The notes under the pieces are model-generated. The model worked only from the letters and a program-made list of their open reading frames with translations. It was not told the origin of the DNA and did not search any database. The position numbers and the translations under genes were made by a program. Shown here piece by piece: positions 1 through 5,582 of a stretch of DNA of 8,825 nucleotides; positions within the stretch are counted from its first letter, which is position 1; the number at the start of each line of letters is the position of its first letter. The stretch comes from Flavobacterium psychrophilum (GTDB taxonomy: Bacteria > Bacteroidota > Bacteroidia > Flavobacteriales > Flavobacteriaceae). The stretch spans positions 1-8,825 of the forward strand of contig CAMBHH010000143.1 of the NCBI GenBank assembly GCA_945866505.1. The letters are read 5' to 3'.

Positions 1-58
1 GCGACAAAAAGAAGCCAAGTGTTAGAATTATAATTAGTATGTGTAACTGTTTTTTCAT
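1..58 (-). CDS. N-terminal fragment of an exported protein (runs off the window)
   Basis: Reading the minus strand from an ATG at 58-56 gives 19 codons with no stop before the window edge. The peptide is MKKQLHILIIILTLGFFLS: a positively charged start followed by a hydrophobic core, the shape of a Sec signal peptide. An exact Bacteroidota -7 box (TATATTTG on the minus strand) lies only 4 bases upstream of the ATG, which supports a gene start here. The function cannot be told because only the leader is visible. It is divergent from the plus-strand gene at 775. The short length means chance is not excluded, but the promoter box and signal-like composition together make it more likely real than not. 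Confidence 0.6.
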   Translation of the reverse strand, partial: MKKQLHILIIILTLGFFLS

Positions 59-62
59 TTTG

Positions 63-70
63 CAAATATA
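63..70 (-). promoter_or_regulatory. Candidate -7 promoter box for the edge gene
   Basis: The minus strand reads TATATTTG, an exact match to the Bacteroidota TAnnTTTG element. No clear TTG/TTTG -33 element is seen about 20 bases upstream. Transcription would start at or within a few bases of the ATG at 58, so the message would be leaderless or nearly so. Confidence 0.45.
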
Positions 71-219
71 AGATGTAATTCTGAAAATATATGTTAATTT
101 TTAGTAGTATTTTTTCTGCGGTTCGTGTAGCTCAAGGGTGTCATATAACTCATAAATATACGCAACTCCAAAAGCTACAATACATCTAATCGGTTGATTT
201 TTAATTTTTTATTTCCGAA

Positions 220-252
220 AACATAAATAAACGCAATGCGTTTATTTGTGTT
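220..252. repeat. Long near-perfect palindrome
   Basis: AAATAAACGCA (225-235) and TGCGTTTATTT (237-247) are exact reverse complements around a single A. Pairing continues outward (ACA at 221-223 with TGT at 249-251, and one more A-T pair) past one T/G position. As RNA this folds into a hairpin of about 15 bp including one G-U pair. No uridine tract follows the stem on either strand, so it is not a classical terminator. It could be a cruciform, a protein-binding site or a dispersed palindromic repeat. Confidence 0.55.
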
Positions 253-487
253 GTCAATGTTGTGTTTTGTTACACTTTTCAAAAATAAGAAAAAATGTAT
301 TACAAACTATCAACAGTCATCTTTCATTCTTGTATTAATTTCGATAGTAAGTACTTTATTAAAACTCATTTTCAATTCAGTATTCAATAAGCAATGCTAC
401 CTTTGATATTAGCATCATTTGCTGTTCTAAACTAGTAAAATGCTCATAAAAGAACGCTAGAGGTGCTCATAAGCTTAAAAAATGCCC

Positions 488-655
488 GCAAACGGTCTTC
501 GGACAGCCGCAAACGGTCTTCGGACTGCTGCAAACAATCATCTGATAGTCGCAAACACTCATCGGATGACTAGATTCTTACTTCTGAAATTGTTTTTCTT
601 ACTTCTGATAAAGTCCTACTTACTTCGGAGCGTAAATAACTTACTTCTGAGAGCA
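488..655. repeat. Tandem array: eight in-phase 21-bp units
   Basis: A core of [TA]TC[GT]GA recurs at 498, 519, 540, 561, 582, 603, 624 and 645, each exactly 21 bp from the last. The first four units share GCAAAC at 488, 509, 530 and 551. Units 1 and 2 are nearly identical (GCAAACGGTCTTCGGAC). The last four share CTTACTT(C)[TG]GA starting at 577, 598, 619 and 640. A degenerate ninth unit (TTTACTAAG) may extend it to about 676. The two halves have diverged in sequence but kept the same phase. Because 21 is a multiple of 3, one frame is open across the array (482-679), but I do not regard that as a gene. The array ends about 120 bp before the start codon at 775. Confidence 0.85.
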
Positions 656-738
656 GAAAATGGTTTACTAAGGGTATAGGGATGATTTTTTTTCAGAAAA
701 TAATTGCAATTTTATTTTTTTATGTATTTGTAAATAAC

Positions 739-746
739 TAGTTTTG
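739..746 (+). promoter_or_regulatory. Candidate -7 promoter box for the gene at 775
   Basis: TAGTTTTG matches TAnnTTTG exactly and lies 28 bases before the ATG at 775. That would give a leader of about 20 nt ending in an A-rich stretch. A good -33 TTG at the usual spacing is not apparent because the sequence there is a T-run. Confidence 0.4.
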
Positions 747-774
747 ATATTATTAACCCTAAAAAATTAAAATT

Positions 775-1467
775 ATGAAGAAAAAAGAAGTAGTTCGCGC
801 TTACAATTTCTCGGATGGGAAATTAGTAACCACCGTCAATGAAAAAATTGCTTTTGTCCGACGCGATGCAGCAGAATTTACTGAATTTGGCATTACAGCC
901 GCTATGGTGGATGACTTAGAAACTAAAACCAATTTTTTTAGCGATGCCGCTACCGATGTAGAATTAGTAAGTGATCAAACCGAAGCAACTGCTACTAAAG
1001 ATGCGCTTGGCGACCAACTGCAAGAGGCTATCCGTGGTGTAATGAGTAGAGTAGTTTTGAAGTATGCGGACAGCACGGCTAAATATAAAAAATTTGGTAC
1101 CGAGGCTTTATCAAAACAATCGGATGCACAGTTGCTAGTAGTAGCATCAAGAGTGTTTAGAGTGGGAACTGATATGCTTCCTGATTTGGGCGTTAACGGC
1201 TTAACTGTTGCAATGTTGAACAATGTTAAAGCCATAAGAGATGATTTAGAACAGGAGTTAATTAGTATGAATTTAAAAATTTCGGATAGAGATATTGAGC
1301 AAGAAAGTCGGGTAGAAGCGGGCAATGCTATTTACACTACTTTGGTCAAATATACCAATACTGGGCAAGCTATTTGGGCATCCAGCAATGTAGCCAAATA
1401 CAATGATTATGTAATTTATAATACTTCATCAGGAACTGCTCCTGAAACTCCTGAAACTCCAGTTTAG
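775..1467 (+). CDS. Uncharacterised acidic protein with internally duplicated helical module
   Basis: I do not recognise a named family. The 230-residue protein has no signal peptide or membrane segment and should be cytoplasmic. It shows an internal duplication. G39-ITAAMVDDL resembles G142-LTVAMLNNV, each is followed by a long polar, probably helical stretch, and each ends in a matching AKY motif (102-104 AKYKKFG; 207-209 AKYNDYV). The repeat distance is 103-105 residues. Composition suggests an all-helical, bundle-like fold. The C-terminus ends in a short proline-rich repeat (TAPETPETPV). The ATG follows an A-rich leader and a -7 box at 739-746. A strong terminator follows at 1495, so it is probably monocistronic. 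It lies directly downstream of the 21-bp array, and a functional link is only inference. The product may be structural or a binding protein, and nothing visible suggests catalysis. Confidence 0.8.
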   Translation: MKKKEVVRAYNFSDGKLVTTVNEKIAFVRRDAAEFTEFGITAAMVDDLETKTNFFSDAATDVELVSDQTEATATKDALGDQLQEAIRGVMSRVVLKYADSTAKYKKFGTEALSKQSDAQLLVVASRVFRVGTDMLPDLGVNGLTVAMLNNVKAIRDDLEQELISMNLKISDRDIEQESRVEAGNAIYTTLVKYTNTGQAIWASSNVAKYNDYVIYNTSSGTAPETPETPV

Positions 1468-1494
1468 TAGCATGATAGTAAAAATAACATAGAG

Positions 1495-1522
1495 AGACCT
1501 GCTTCAAAGCAGGTCTTTTTTT
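1495..1522 (+). terminator. Rho-independent terminator of the gene at 775
   Basis: AGACCTGCT (1495-1503) pairs perfectly with AGCAGGTCT (1508-1516) around the loop TTCAA-type bases at 1504-1507. A run of seven T (1516-1522) follows. It starts 27 bases after the stop codon of the upstream gene. Confidence 0.9.
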
Positions 1523-1555
1523 GTGGGATGGTTGTCGTGGGAGCTAAATTTTCTT

Positions 1556-1585
1556 CACGTGCTGCTCGTCTGTAACGAGTACGTG
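1556..1585. repeat. Two-step inverted repeat
   Basis: CTCGT (1565-1569) pairs with ACGAG (1575-1579) around CTGTA. Outside it, CACGT (1556-1560) pairs with ACGTG (1581-1585), with a small internal bulge. No T-run follows. It sits in the spacer between the terminator and the gene at 1700 and may be a remnant of a dispersed palindromic repeat. Confidence 0.4.
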
Positions 1586-1699
1586 CTTATTTTTATAATC
1601 TACTATAGCGCATTTGCCATACTTAGCTTAGCATAAATTAAAGTGGTTTAGCAAAGGTTTTGCAAAAAACTTTGCGAACTTTGTGGCAAATATTTTAAA

Positions 1700-2137
1700 A
1701 TGAAAATAAATCTAAAAAACGGAATCGATAAACTCCTTTTTGGAATGAAACAAGACGACGTTATCGCTCTTTACGGCAAACCTAGTCGCAATTATAAGGA
1801 CGAAGATGACAATGTTATTTTTGCGTACAATAGCCTAAAAATGCGTTTAACGTTCTATCAGGAGGAAGATTTGAAACTGGGTTATATTGTGGCTTCAAGT
1901 CCCGACTTAGAGTTAGTGGGTAATACAATAATTGGCAAGACAATAAACGACGTCAAAAAAGATTTAGTTGCAAAAGGGTTTACTAAATTCACTCAAGAGG
2001 ATTTCGATACGTTCGAAAACTATTTCAACGAAGAGAATTGGTTCATTCTGCAAACGGAATATGATGAAGTAGTCAAATTTGAAATTGGTGCTATTATCAA
2101 TGCCAAGGACGAATTCGAGTGGAAGTTTAAAAAGTAG
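1700..2137 (+). CDS. Small uncharacterised protein, BamE/SmpA-like motif
   Basis: I cannot assign a function to this 145-residue protein. It has no signal peptide, lipobox or membrane segment. Residues 13-29 (FGMKQDDVIALYGKPS) have the G-M-x-x-x-D-V-x-x-L-x-G-x-P shape found in BamE/SmpA-like folds. A second, weaker copy occurs at 78-94 (IGKTINDVKKDLVAKGF), so the protein may be a two-lobed relative. The middle and C-terminal thirds are rich in acidic and aromatic residues. Many small cytoplasmic immunity or adaptor proteins look like this, but no toxin gene is adjacent. The start is the first ATG after an A-rich stretch. Three TTTG triplets sit just upstream (1659, 1671 and 1680), and the last, in GAACTTTG (1676-1683), differs from TAnnTTTG at one position. 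The gene converges on the minus-strand gene at 2252. Confidence 0.75.
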   Translation: MKINLKNGIDKLLFGMKQDDVIALYGKPSRNYKDEDDNVIFAYNSLKMRLTFYQEEDLKLGYIVASSPDLELVGNTIIGKTINDVKKDLVAKGFTKFTQEDFDTFENYFNEENWFILQTEYDEVVKFEIGAIINAKDEFEWKFKK

Positions 2138-2195
2138 TGATCAGTATTCAGTAAAATAGTAATCAGCAACTTGATAACAAAAAGTATAAAAAAAC

Positions 2196-2228
2196 AAACC
2201 CGACCAGTAGCGGTTACTTGTCGGGTTT
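2196..2228 (-). terminator. Terminator between convergent genes
   Basis: AAACCCGAC (2196-2204) pairs with GTCGGGTTT (2220-2228). After one mismatch, AGTA (2206-2209) pairs with TACT (2215-2218) around GCGGT. On the minus strand the stem is followed by GTTTTTTT, a good uridine tract, so it terminates the PPIase gene ending at 2252. On the plus strand the tail is TTTATTATT, weaker but perhaps enough to serve the gene ending at 2137 as well. Confidence 0.85.
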
Positions 2229-2251
2229 ATTATTGTCATTTCGGAGCGTTA

Positions 2252-3481
2252 TTATTTTGGTTCTGCTTTGCTTTCGATCATTTCTATTTCAAAAATAAGT
2301 GTTGAATTAGGAGGAATAACTCCGCCAGCACCAGCTTCTCCATAAGCCAACTTCGCAGGCAAATAAATAATGGCTTTTTCTCCAAACGAAATGAGACTCA
2401 ATCCTTCAAGGAACCCGGGAATCATACCATCTTTTTTTCCTGCTTCGAATGGGAATCCTTTATATCCTCCTTGAGAATCTCTGTTAGCATCATATTTTCC
2501 GTAGGTTTTACAAACGTCGGCATAACTGCTGTCAAAAAGGCTTCCATCTTCAAAATAGCCTGCATAATTAAAAAAGAATGTAGTTCCGTCAGCTGGTTTT
2601 ACTCCGGTTCCTTTTTGCGTTATTTTATACGCTAATCCAGATGGAGTAGTGGTTGCAGTCGCTTTTTCGGTGGCCAAATAAGCTGCTTTTGCTTTGATTA
2701 CACTTCCGTATTTTTCTTCATACGCTTTTTTGGCTGCGGCCTGAATTTCGGCTTGTTTTTTCTGGTTTTCAGCATCTATTGCCGCTTGCTTTTTGGCATC
2801 TTCGGCTTTGTTGTTGTAATAATCTGCAAATACTTTTGGAGCATCAAATGCTTTAGCGGCAGTTCCTTTTCGGCTGATAGTCATCTTTAGAATCACATCG
2901 TCTTGCGCAATTTTGTTTACAACATCCATACCTTGGGTTACGTGACCAAAAACGGTATGTTTTCCGTCTAGCCAAGGTGTTTCTTTGTGAGTGATAAAGA
3001 ACTGACTTCCGTTCGTTGCAGGCCCAGAATTAGCCATAGAAAGAATACCGCCTTTGCTATGTTTCAAATCAGTAATTTCATCTTTGAACGCATAACCACA
3101 ACCTCCAGAACCATTTCCTGATGGGTCTCCACCTTGAATCATAAAATCAGCAATGACACGGTGAAACTTTAGGCCATCATAAAACGGTTTTCCTTTTAGT
3201 TTTGCATCGGTTACAAAGGTGTTTGTTCCTTCGGCAAGCGAAATGAAATTAGCTACAGTAACGGGTGTTTTTTGGAATTCTAATTGCACTACAATAGTTC
3301 CTTTATTCGTGGCGATGGTGGCAAAAATTCCTTCGACAACAGCTGCAGGTTTTGGCGTTGCTTTTGGTGTTGTTTTAGCCGTTGTAGTGGGTTTTTTAGC
3401 CGTAGTTGTTGGCTTTTTGGCAGTTTGTGCCTGAATGTTTAACATTCCTAAAAATAGTAATACTAAGATTTTAGATTTCAT
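2252..3481 (-). CDS. Exported cyclophilin-FKBP fusion peptidyl-prolyl isomerase (paralogue A)
   Basis: This 409-residue protein should catalyse cis-trans isomerisation of prolyl bonds in the periplasm. A signal peptide (1-18, ending in QA before Q19-T20, no lipobox cysteine) is followed by a K/P/T-rich linker (21-45) with KKPTTTA twice. The cyclophilin domain spans about 51-205. It keeps F106-H-R108, F113-M-I-Q116-GGD, S159-QFFIT, W170 and H175, matching Arg55, Phe60, Met61, Gln63, Trp121 and His126 of human CypA. A charged, probably coiled-coil connector (about 221-265) leads to an FKBP domain (about 280-403). That domain has Y306, F316-D317, I354 and Y380, with GGVIPP intact; the FKBP12 Trp59 position is Phe. 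Both active sites therefore look competent. Cyclophilin-then-FKBP fusions are known as dual-family immunophilins in this phylum. It is the last gene of the minus-strand run, with a terminator at 2228-2196. No exact -7 box precedes it, so expression may depend on readthrough across the heptamer array. Confidence 0.92.
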   Translation of the reverse strand: MKSKILVLLFLGMLNIQAQTAKKPTTTAKKPTTTAKTTPKATPKPAAVVEGIFATIATNKGTIVVQLEFQKTPVTVANFISLAEGTNTFVTDAKLKGKPFYDGLKFHRVIADFMIQGGDPSGNGSGGCGYAFKDEITDLKHSKGGILSMANSGPATNGSQFFITHKETPWLDGKHTVFGHVTQGMDVVNKIAQDDVILKMTISRKGTAAKAFDAPKVFADYYNNKAEDAKKQAAIDAENQKKQAEIQAAAKKAYEEKYGSVIKAKAAYLATEKATATTTPSGLAYKITQKGTGVKPADGTTFFFNYAGYFEDGSLFDSSYADVCKTYGKYDANRDSQGGYKGFPFEAGKKDGMIPGFLEGLSLISFGEKAIIYLPAKLAYGEAGAGGVIPPNSTLIFEIEMIESKAEPK

Positions 3482-3500
3482 ATAGATTAATTTAAATATT

Positions 3501-3508
3501 TATATTTG
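3501..3508 (+). promoter_or_regulatory. Possible antisense -7 box facing the heptamer array
   Basis: TATATTTG matches TAnnTTTG exactly on the plus strand, 20 bp before the heptamer array. It would drive transcription through the array and antisense to the 3' end of the gene at 3701. No -33 element is seen and the region is very AT-rich, so a chance match is likely. Confidence 0.2.
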
Positions 3509-3525
3509 TAAAACAGTTATTATTT

Positions 3526-3700
3526 CGTACTTCTTATTTCGCACCGCGCACCTCATAATTCTTATTTCGTACTTCATAATTCATAATTCATAATTCATAA
3601 TTCATACTTCGTACCTCATAATTCATAATTCATAATTCGTACTTCATAATTCATAATTCATAATTCATAATTCATAATTCATAATTCATAATTCGTATTT
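3526..3700. repeat. Heptanucleotide tandem array, 25 contiguous 7-bp units
   Basis: From 3526 to 3700 the sequence divides without a slip into 25 heptamers. Fifteen are exactly CATAATT, including an unbroken run of seven from 3645 to 3693. The others are variants: CGTACTT (3526, 3568, 3638), CTTATTT (3533, 3561), CGCACCG (3540), CGCACCT (3547), CATACTT (3603), CGTACCT (3610) and CGTATTT (3694). Variants cluster at the 3526 end, as expected if the other end expanded more recently. The array fills most of the 219-bp gap between the two PPIase paralogues and abuts the stop codon of the one at 3701. Confidence 0.95.
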
Positions 3701-4813
3701 CTAATTCATTTTTTCCAACAACTCGATTTCGAAGATAATATTGGCATTCGGCGGAATTACTCCTCCGGCACCTGCTTCAGCATAACCCAATCTCGAAGGG
3801 ATGAAAATGGTGGCTTTATCTCCAAAAGACAATTGCTCGATTCCTTCAATAAACCCAGGAATCAAACCTTCTTTTGCTCCAGCTTGAAAAGCAATAGGTT
3901 GGTAACCATTTTGCGCAGCTCGATTGGCGTCAAATTTACCAAAAGTTTTGCAAATGGATTCAATACTCGAATCAAATAGTCTTCCGTTTTCAAGATAACC
4001 AGCATAATGAATAAACACATTGGCTCCAGCCGAAGGTTTTTTGCCTCCTGATTTTTTGGTGATCACATATTTTAATCCGGTTGGAGTTGTAGTGGCTTTG
4101 GCTTTCAATGCAGCAAATTCAGCTACTTTTTGGTCAAAAGCGGCTTGGTATTGCGCATTTGCAGCAGCTTCGATAGCCATTTTATTTTTTTGATTCTCGG
4201 CTTCTACGGTATAATAATCCCGAAAAGTCTTGACAGCATCAAACTTTTTGGCCGCTTCACCATTTCTTATAATGGTTACCTTCACCATAAAATCACCTTG
4301 CTCGATTTTGTTGACCACATCCATTCCTTTTCCGACTACTTGACCAAAAATGGTGTGTTTTCCCTCTAACCAAGGGGTTTCAAGATGCGTGATAAAAAAT
4401 TGACTGCTGTTGGTTGCCGGTCCATTATTGGCCATAGCCAAAACGCCTCCTTTAGCAAATTTCATTTCAGTAATTTCGTCCTTGAATTTATAGCCAGTGT
4501 CGCCTGAGCCAGTTCCTAAAGGATCACCTCCTTGAATCATAAATTCTGGAATAACTCTGTGAAATTTCAATCCGTCGTAAAATGGTTTGCTTTTAAGGTT
4601 CTCGTTGGTAATGAATTCATTTTTTCCTTCGGCCAATGTCACAAAGTTAGCCACTGTGATTGGTGTTTTGTCATAAAACAATTGTGTGATTATTGTGCCT
4701 TTGTTGGTTTCGATTTGGGCGTATAAACCATCTGGAAGATTGTTTTTTTCCTCTTTGCAAGAATAGAGGAAGGCTGTTAGGACTAAGGATAGAAATAGAA
4801 TGCTTTTTTTCAT
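3701..4813 (-). CDS. Lipoprotein cyclophilin-FKBP fusion peptidyl-prolyl isomerase (paralogue B)
   Basis: This is a 370-residue paralogue of the next gene downstream, with the same domain order but a different membrane address. The signal ends in a lipobox (L16-Y-S-C19). The following K-E-E-K resembles the acidic surface-export signal of Bacteroidota lipoproteins, so it may be anchored in the outer membrane and possibly surface-exposed (inference). The cyclophilin domain (about 29-185) keeps F84-H-R86, F91-MIQ94-GGD, S137-QFFIT, W148 and H153. A short charged connector (about 200-238) precedes the FKBP domain (about 242-367), which has Y270, F280-D281, Y344 and GGVIPP. It lacks the K/P/T linker of paralogue A. 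The protein ends K-M-N right after the last FKBP strand, and its stop codon lies against the heptamer array. It starts 95 bp after gldI ends on the same strand, so shared transcription with gldI is plausible. Confidence 0.92.
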   Translation of the reverse strand: MKKSILFLSLVLTAFLYSCKEEKNNLPDGLYAQIETNKGTIITQLFYDKTPITVANFVTLAEGKNEFITNENLKSKPFYDGLKFHRVIPEFMIQGGDPLGTGSGDTGYKFKDEITEMKFAKGGVLAMANNGPATNSSQFFITHLETPWLEGKHTIFGQVVGKGMDVVNKIEQGDFMVKVTIIRNGEAAKKFDAVKTFRDYYTVEAENQKNKMAIEAAANAQYQAAFDQKVAEFAALKAKATTTPTGLKYVITKKSGGKKPSAGANVFIHYAGYLENGRLFDSSIESICKTFGKFDANRAAQNGYQPIAFQAGAKEGLIPGFIEGIEQLSFGDKATIFIPSRLGYAEAGAGGVIPPNANIIFEIELLEKMN

Positions 4814-4908
4814 ATGTTGATAATTATTGTTTTTTATTGGTCATATGTAATTCGCATAGTAACATTGGGGTTGAATACAAAATGTTATAATGCTCATTTC
4901 ATATTATT

Positions 4909-5574
4909 TTAAGGGGTTAAAGTGTCTTTAATTTTAGTTACGGGTTTAGTTTGTTTTATTGTAGATTCAATTGGAGCTTGGTCTAATGCATTGGATGCTT
5001 TCAGTTGAATTTCTTTTTTGAAAGCGACTTCTGAGATAAAATTATGCAAGGTCACAGTACATAGTAATGGTTGATTGGTGCCAATTTTTTTGTCGTCACC
5101 GTGATAACCATAGGCAATATGGGAAGGGAAAAGAAAAATTATTTTTTCATTTTTGTGCATCAATTTGATGCCTTCACGCAAACCAGTCATGATATTTTGC
5201 TTATCGATGGCGTACGTTTGAGGTTTTAGTTCCACTTGCGAATAGATGATTCTCCCTTTCAAATCTTTGATTTCATATTCAAAAAAAGCAACGTCTCCTT
5301 TTTTTGGTGTTAAAGTGTCTATTGGGTTTTGAATTAAATAGGTGTACCAATAGCCGTTGGTAGAAGCCATATATTTTACTTTCGGATTACTTTTTATTAA
5401 AGCATCGATTTGACCTTCTTCAGTAGCAACTAGCTTTTTATTTCGTTCAGCCGATTTTTTCATAAAAGTTCCCGAGGCTTGCGAAACGGGTCTCCGGGCT
5501 TCCTGACTTTGTTTGCAACTCGAAACCAAAATGGAAACCAAGAATGCCACTAGAATTATTTTGCTATATTTCAT
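4909..5574 (-). CDS. gldI: Gliding motility-associated FKBP-type lipoprotein GldI
   Basis: The 221-residue product matches GldI, an FKBP-like lipoprotein required for gliding in Flavobacterium and thought to help fold or stabilise motility and type IX secretion components. The signal peptide ends in V17-S-S-C20, so it should be a lipoprotein. The FKBP domain spans about 75-182. The fold is visible (FFEYEI at 97-102, NIMTGLREGI at 127-136, AYGY at 154-157), but key pocket residues differ from FKBP12: the Asp37 position is Y111, Trp59 is L132, and the IIPP loop is replaced by KIGTNQP. Isomerase activity may therefore be weak. A polar tail of about 38 residues follows the domain. The ATG lies 8 bp after the stop of the DHH phosphoesterase gene, so the two are almost certainly co-transcribed. 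The symbol rests on family resemblance and the PPIase neighbours. Confidence 0.85.
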   Translation of the reverse strand: MKYSKIILVAFLVSILVSSCKQSQEARRPVSQASGTFMKKSAERNKKLVATEEGQIDALIKSNPKVKYMASTNGYWYTYLIQNPIDTLTPKKGDVAFFEYEIKDLKGRIIYSQVELKPQTYAIDKQNIMTGLREGIKLMHKNEKIIFLFPSHIAYGYHGDDKKIGTNQPLLCTVTLHNFISEVAFKKEIQLKASNALDQAPIESTIKQTKPVTKIKDTLTP

Positions 5575-5582
5575 TTTATACG

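Larger units (their letters stand above)
59..487. other. Gene-free AT-rich spacer
   Basis: No convincing coding sequence is seen on either strand between the edge gene and the 21-bp array. The stretch contains the palindrome at 220-252. It also has the 9-mer TGCTCATAA twice (441-449 and 464-472), just before the array. The two copies are 23 bp apart and do not share the array's phase, so I do not count them as array units. Confidence 0.6.

Noticed and set aside
488..676. CRISPR-like array
   Set aside because: Units are contiguous at 21 bp with no unique spacers, and no cas genes are present. The same reasoning excludes the heptamer array at 3526-3700.
482..679. Open frame of 65 codons encoding heptad-like peptide repeats
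   Set aside because: It is open because the underlying DNA repeat is 21 bp, a multiple of three. The first half reads as polar repeats and the second as hydrophobic leucine-rich residues, with no ribosome site or conserved pattern. I treat it as a by-product of the array.
4861..4886. AACATT/AATGTT inverted repeat between gldI and paralogue B
   Set aside because: Six-base arms around 14 bases, with no T-run. This is within what chance gives in AT-rich DNA, so I do not call a terminator there.
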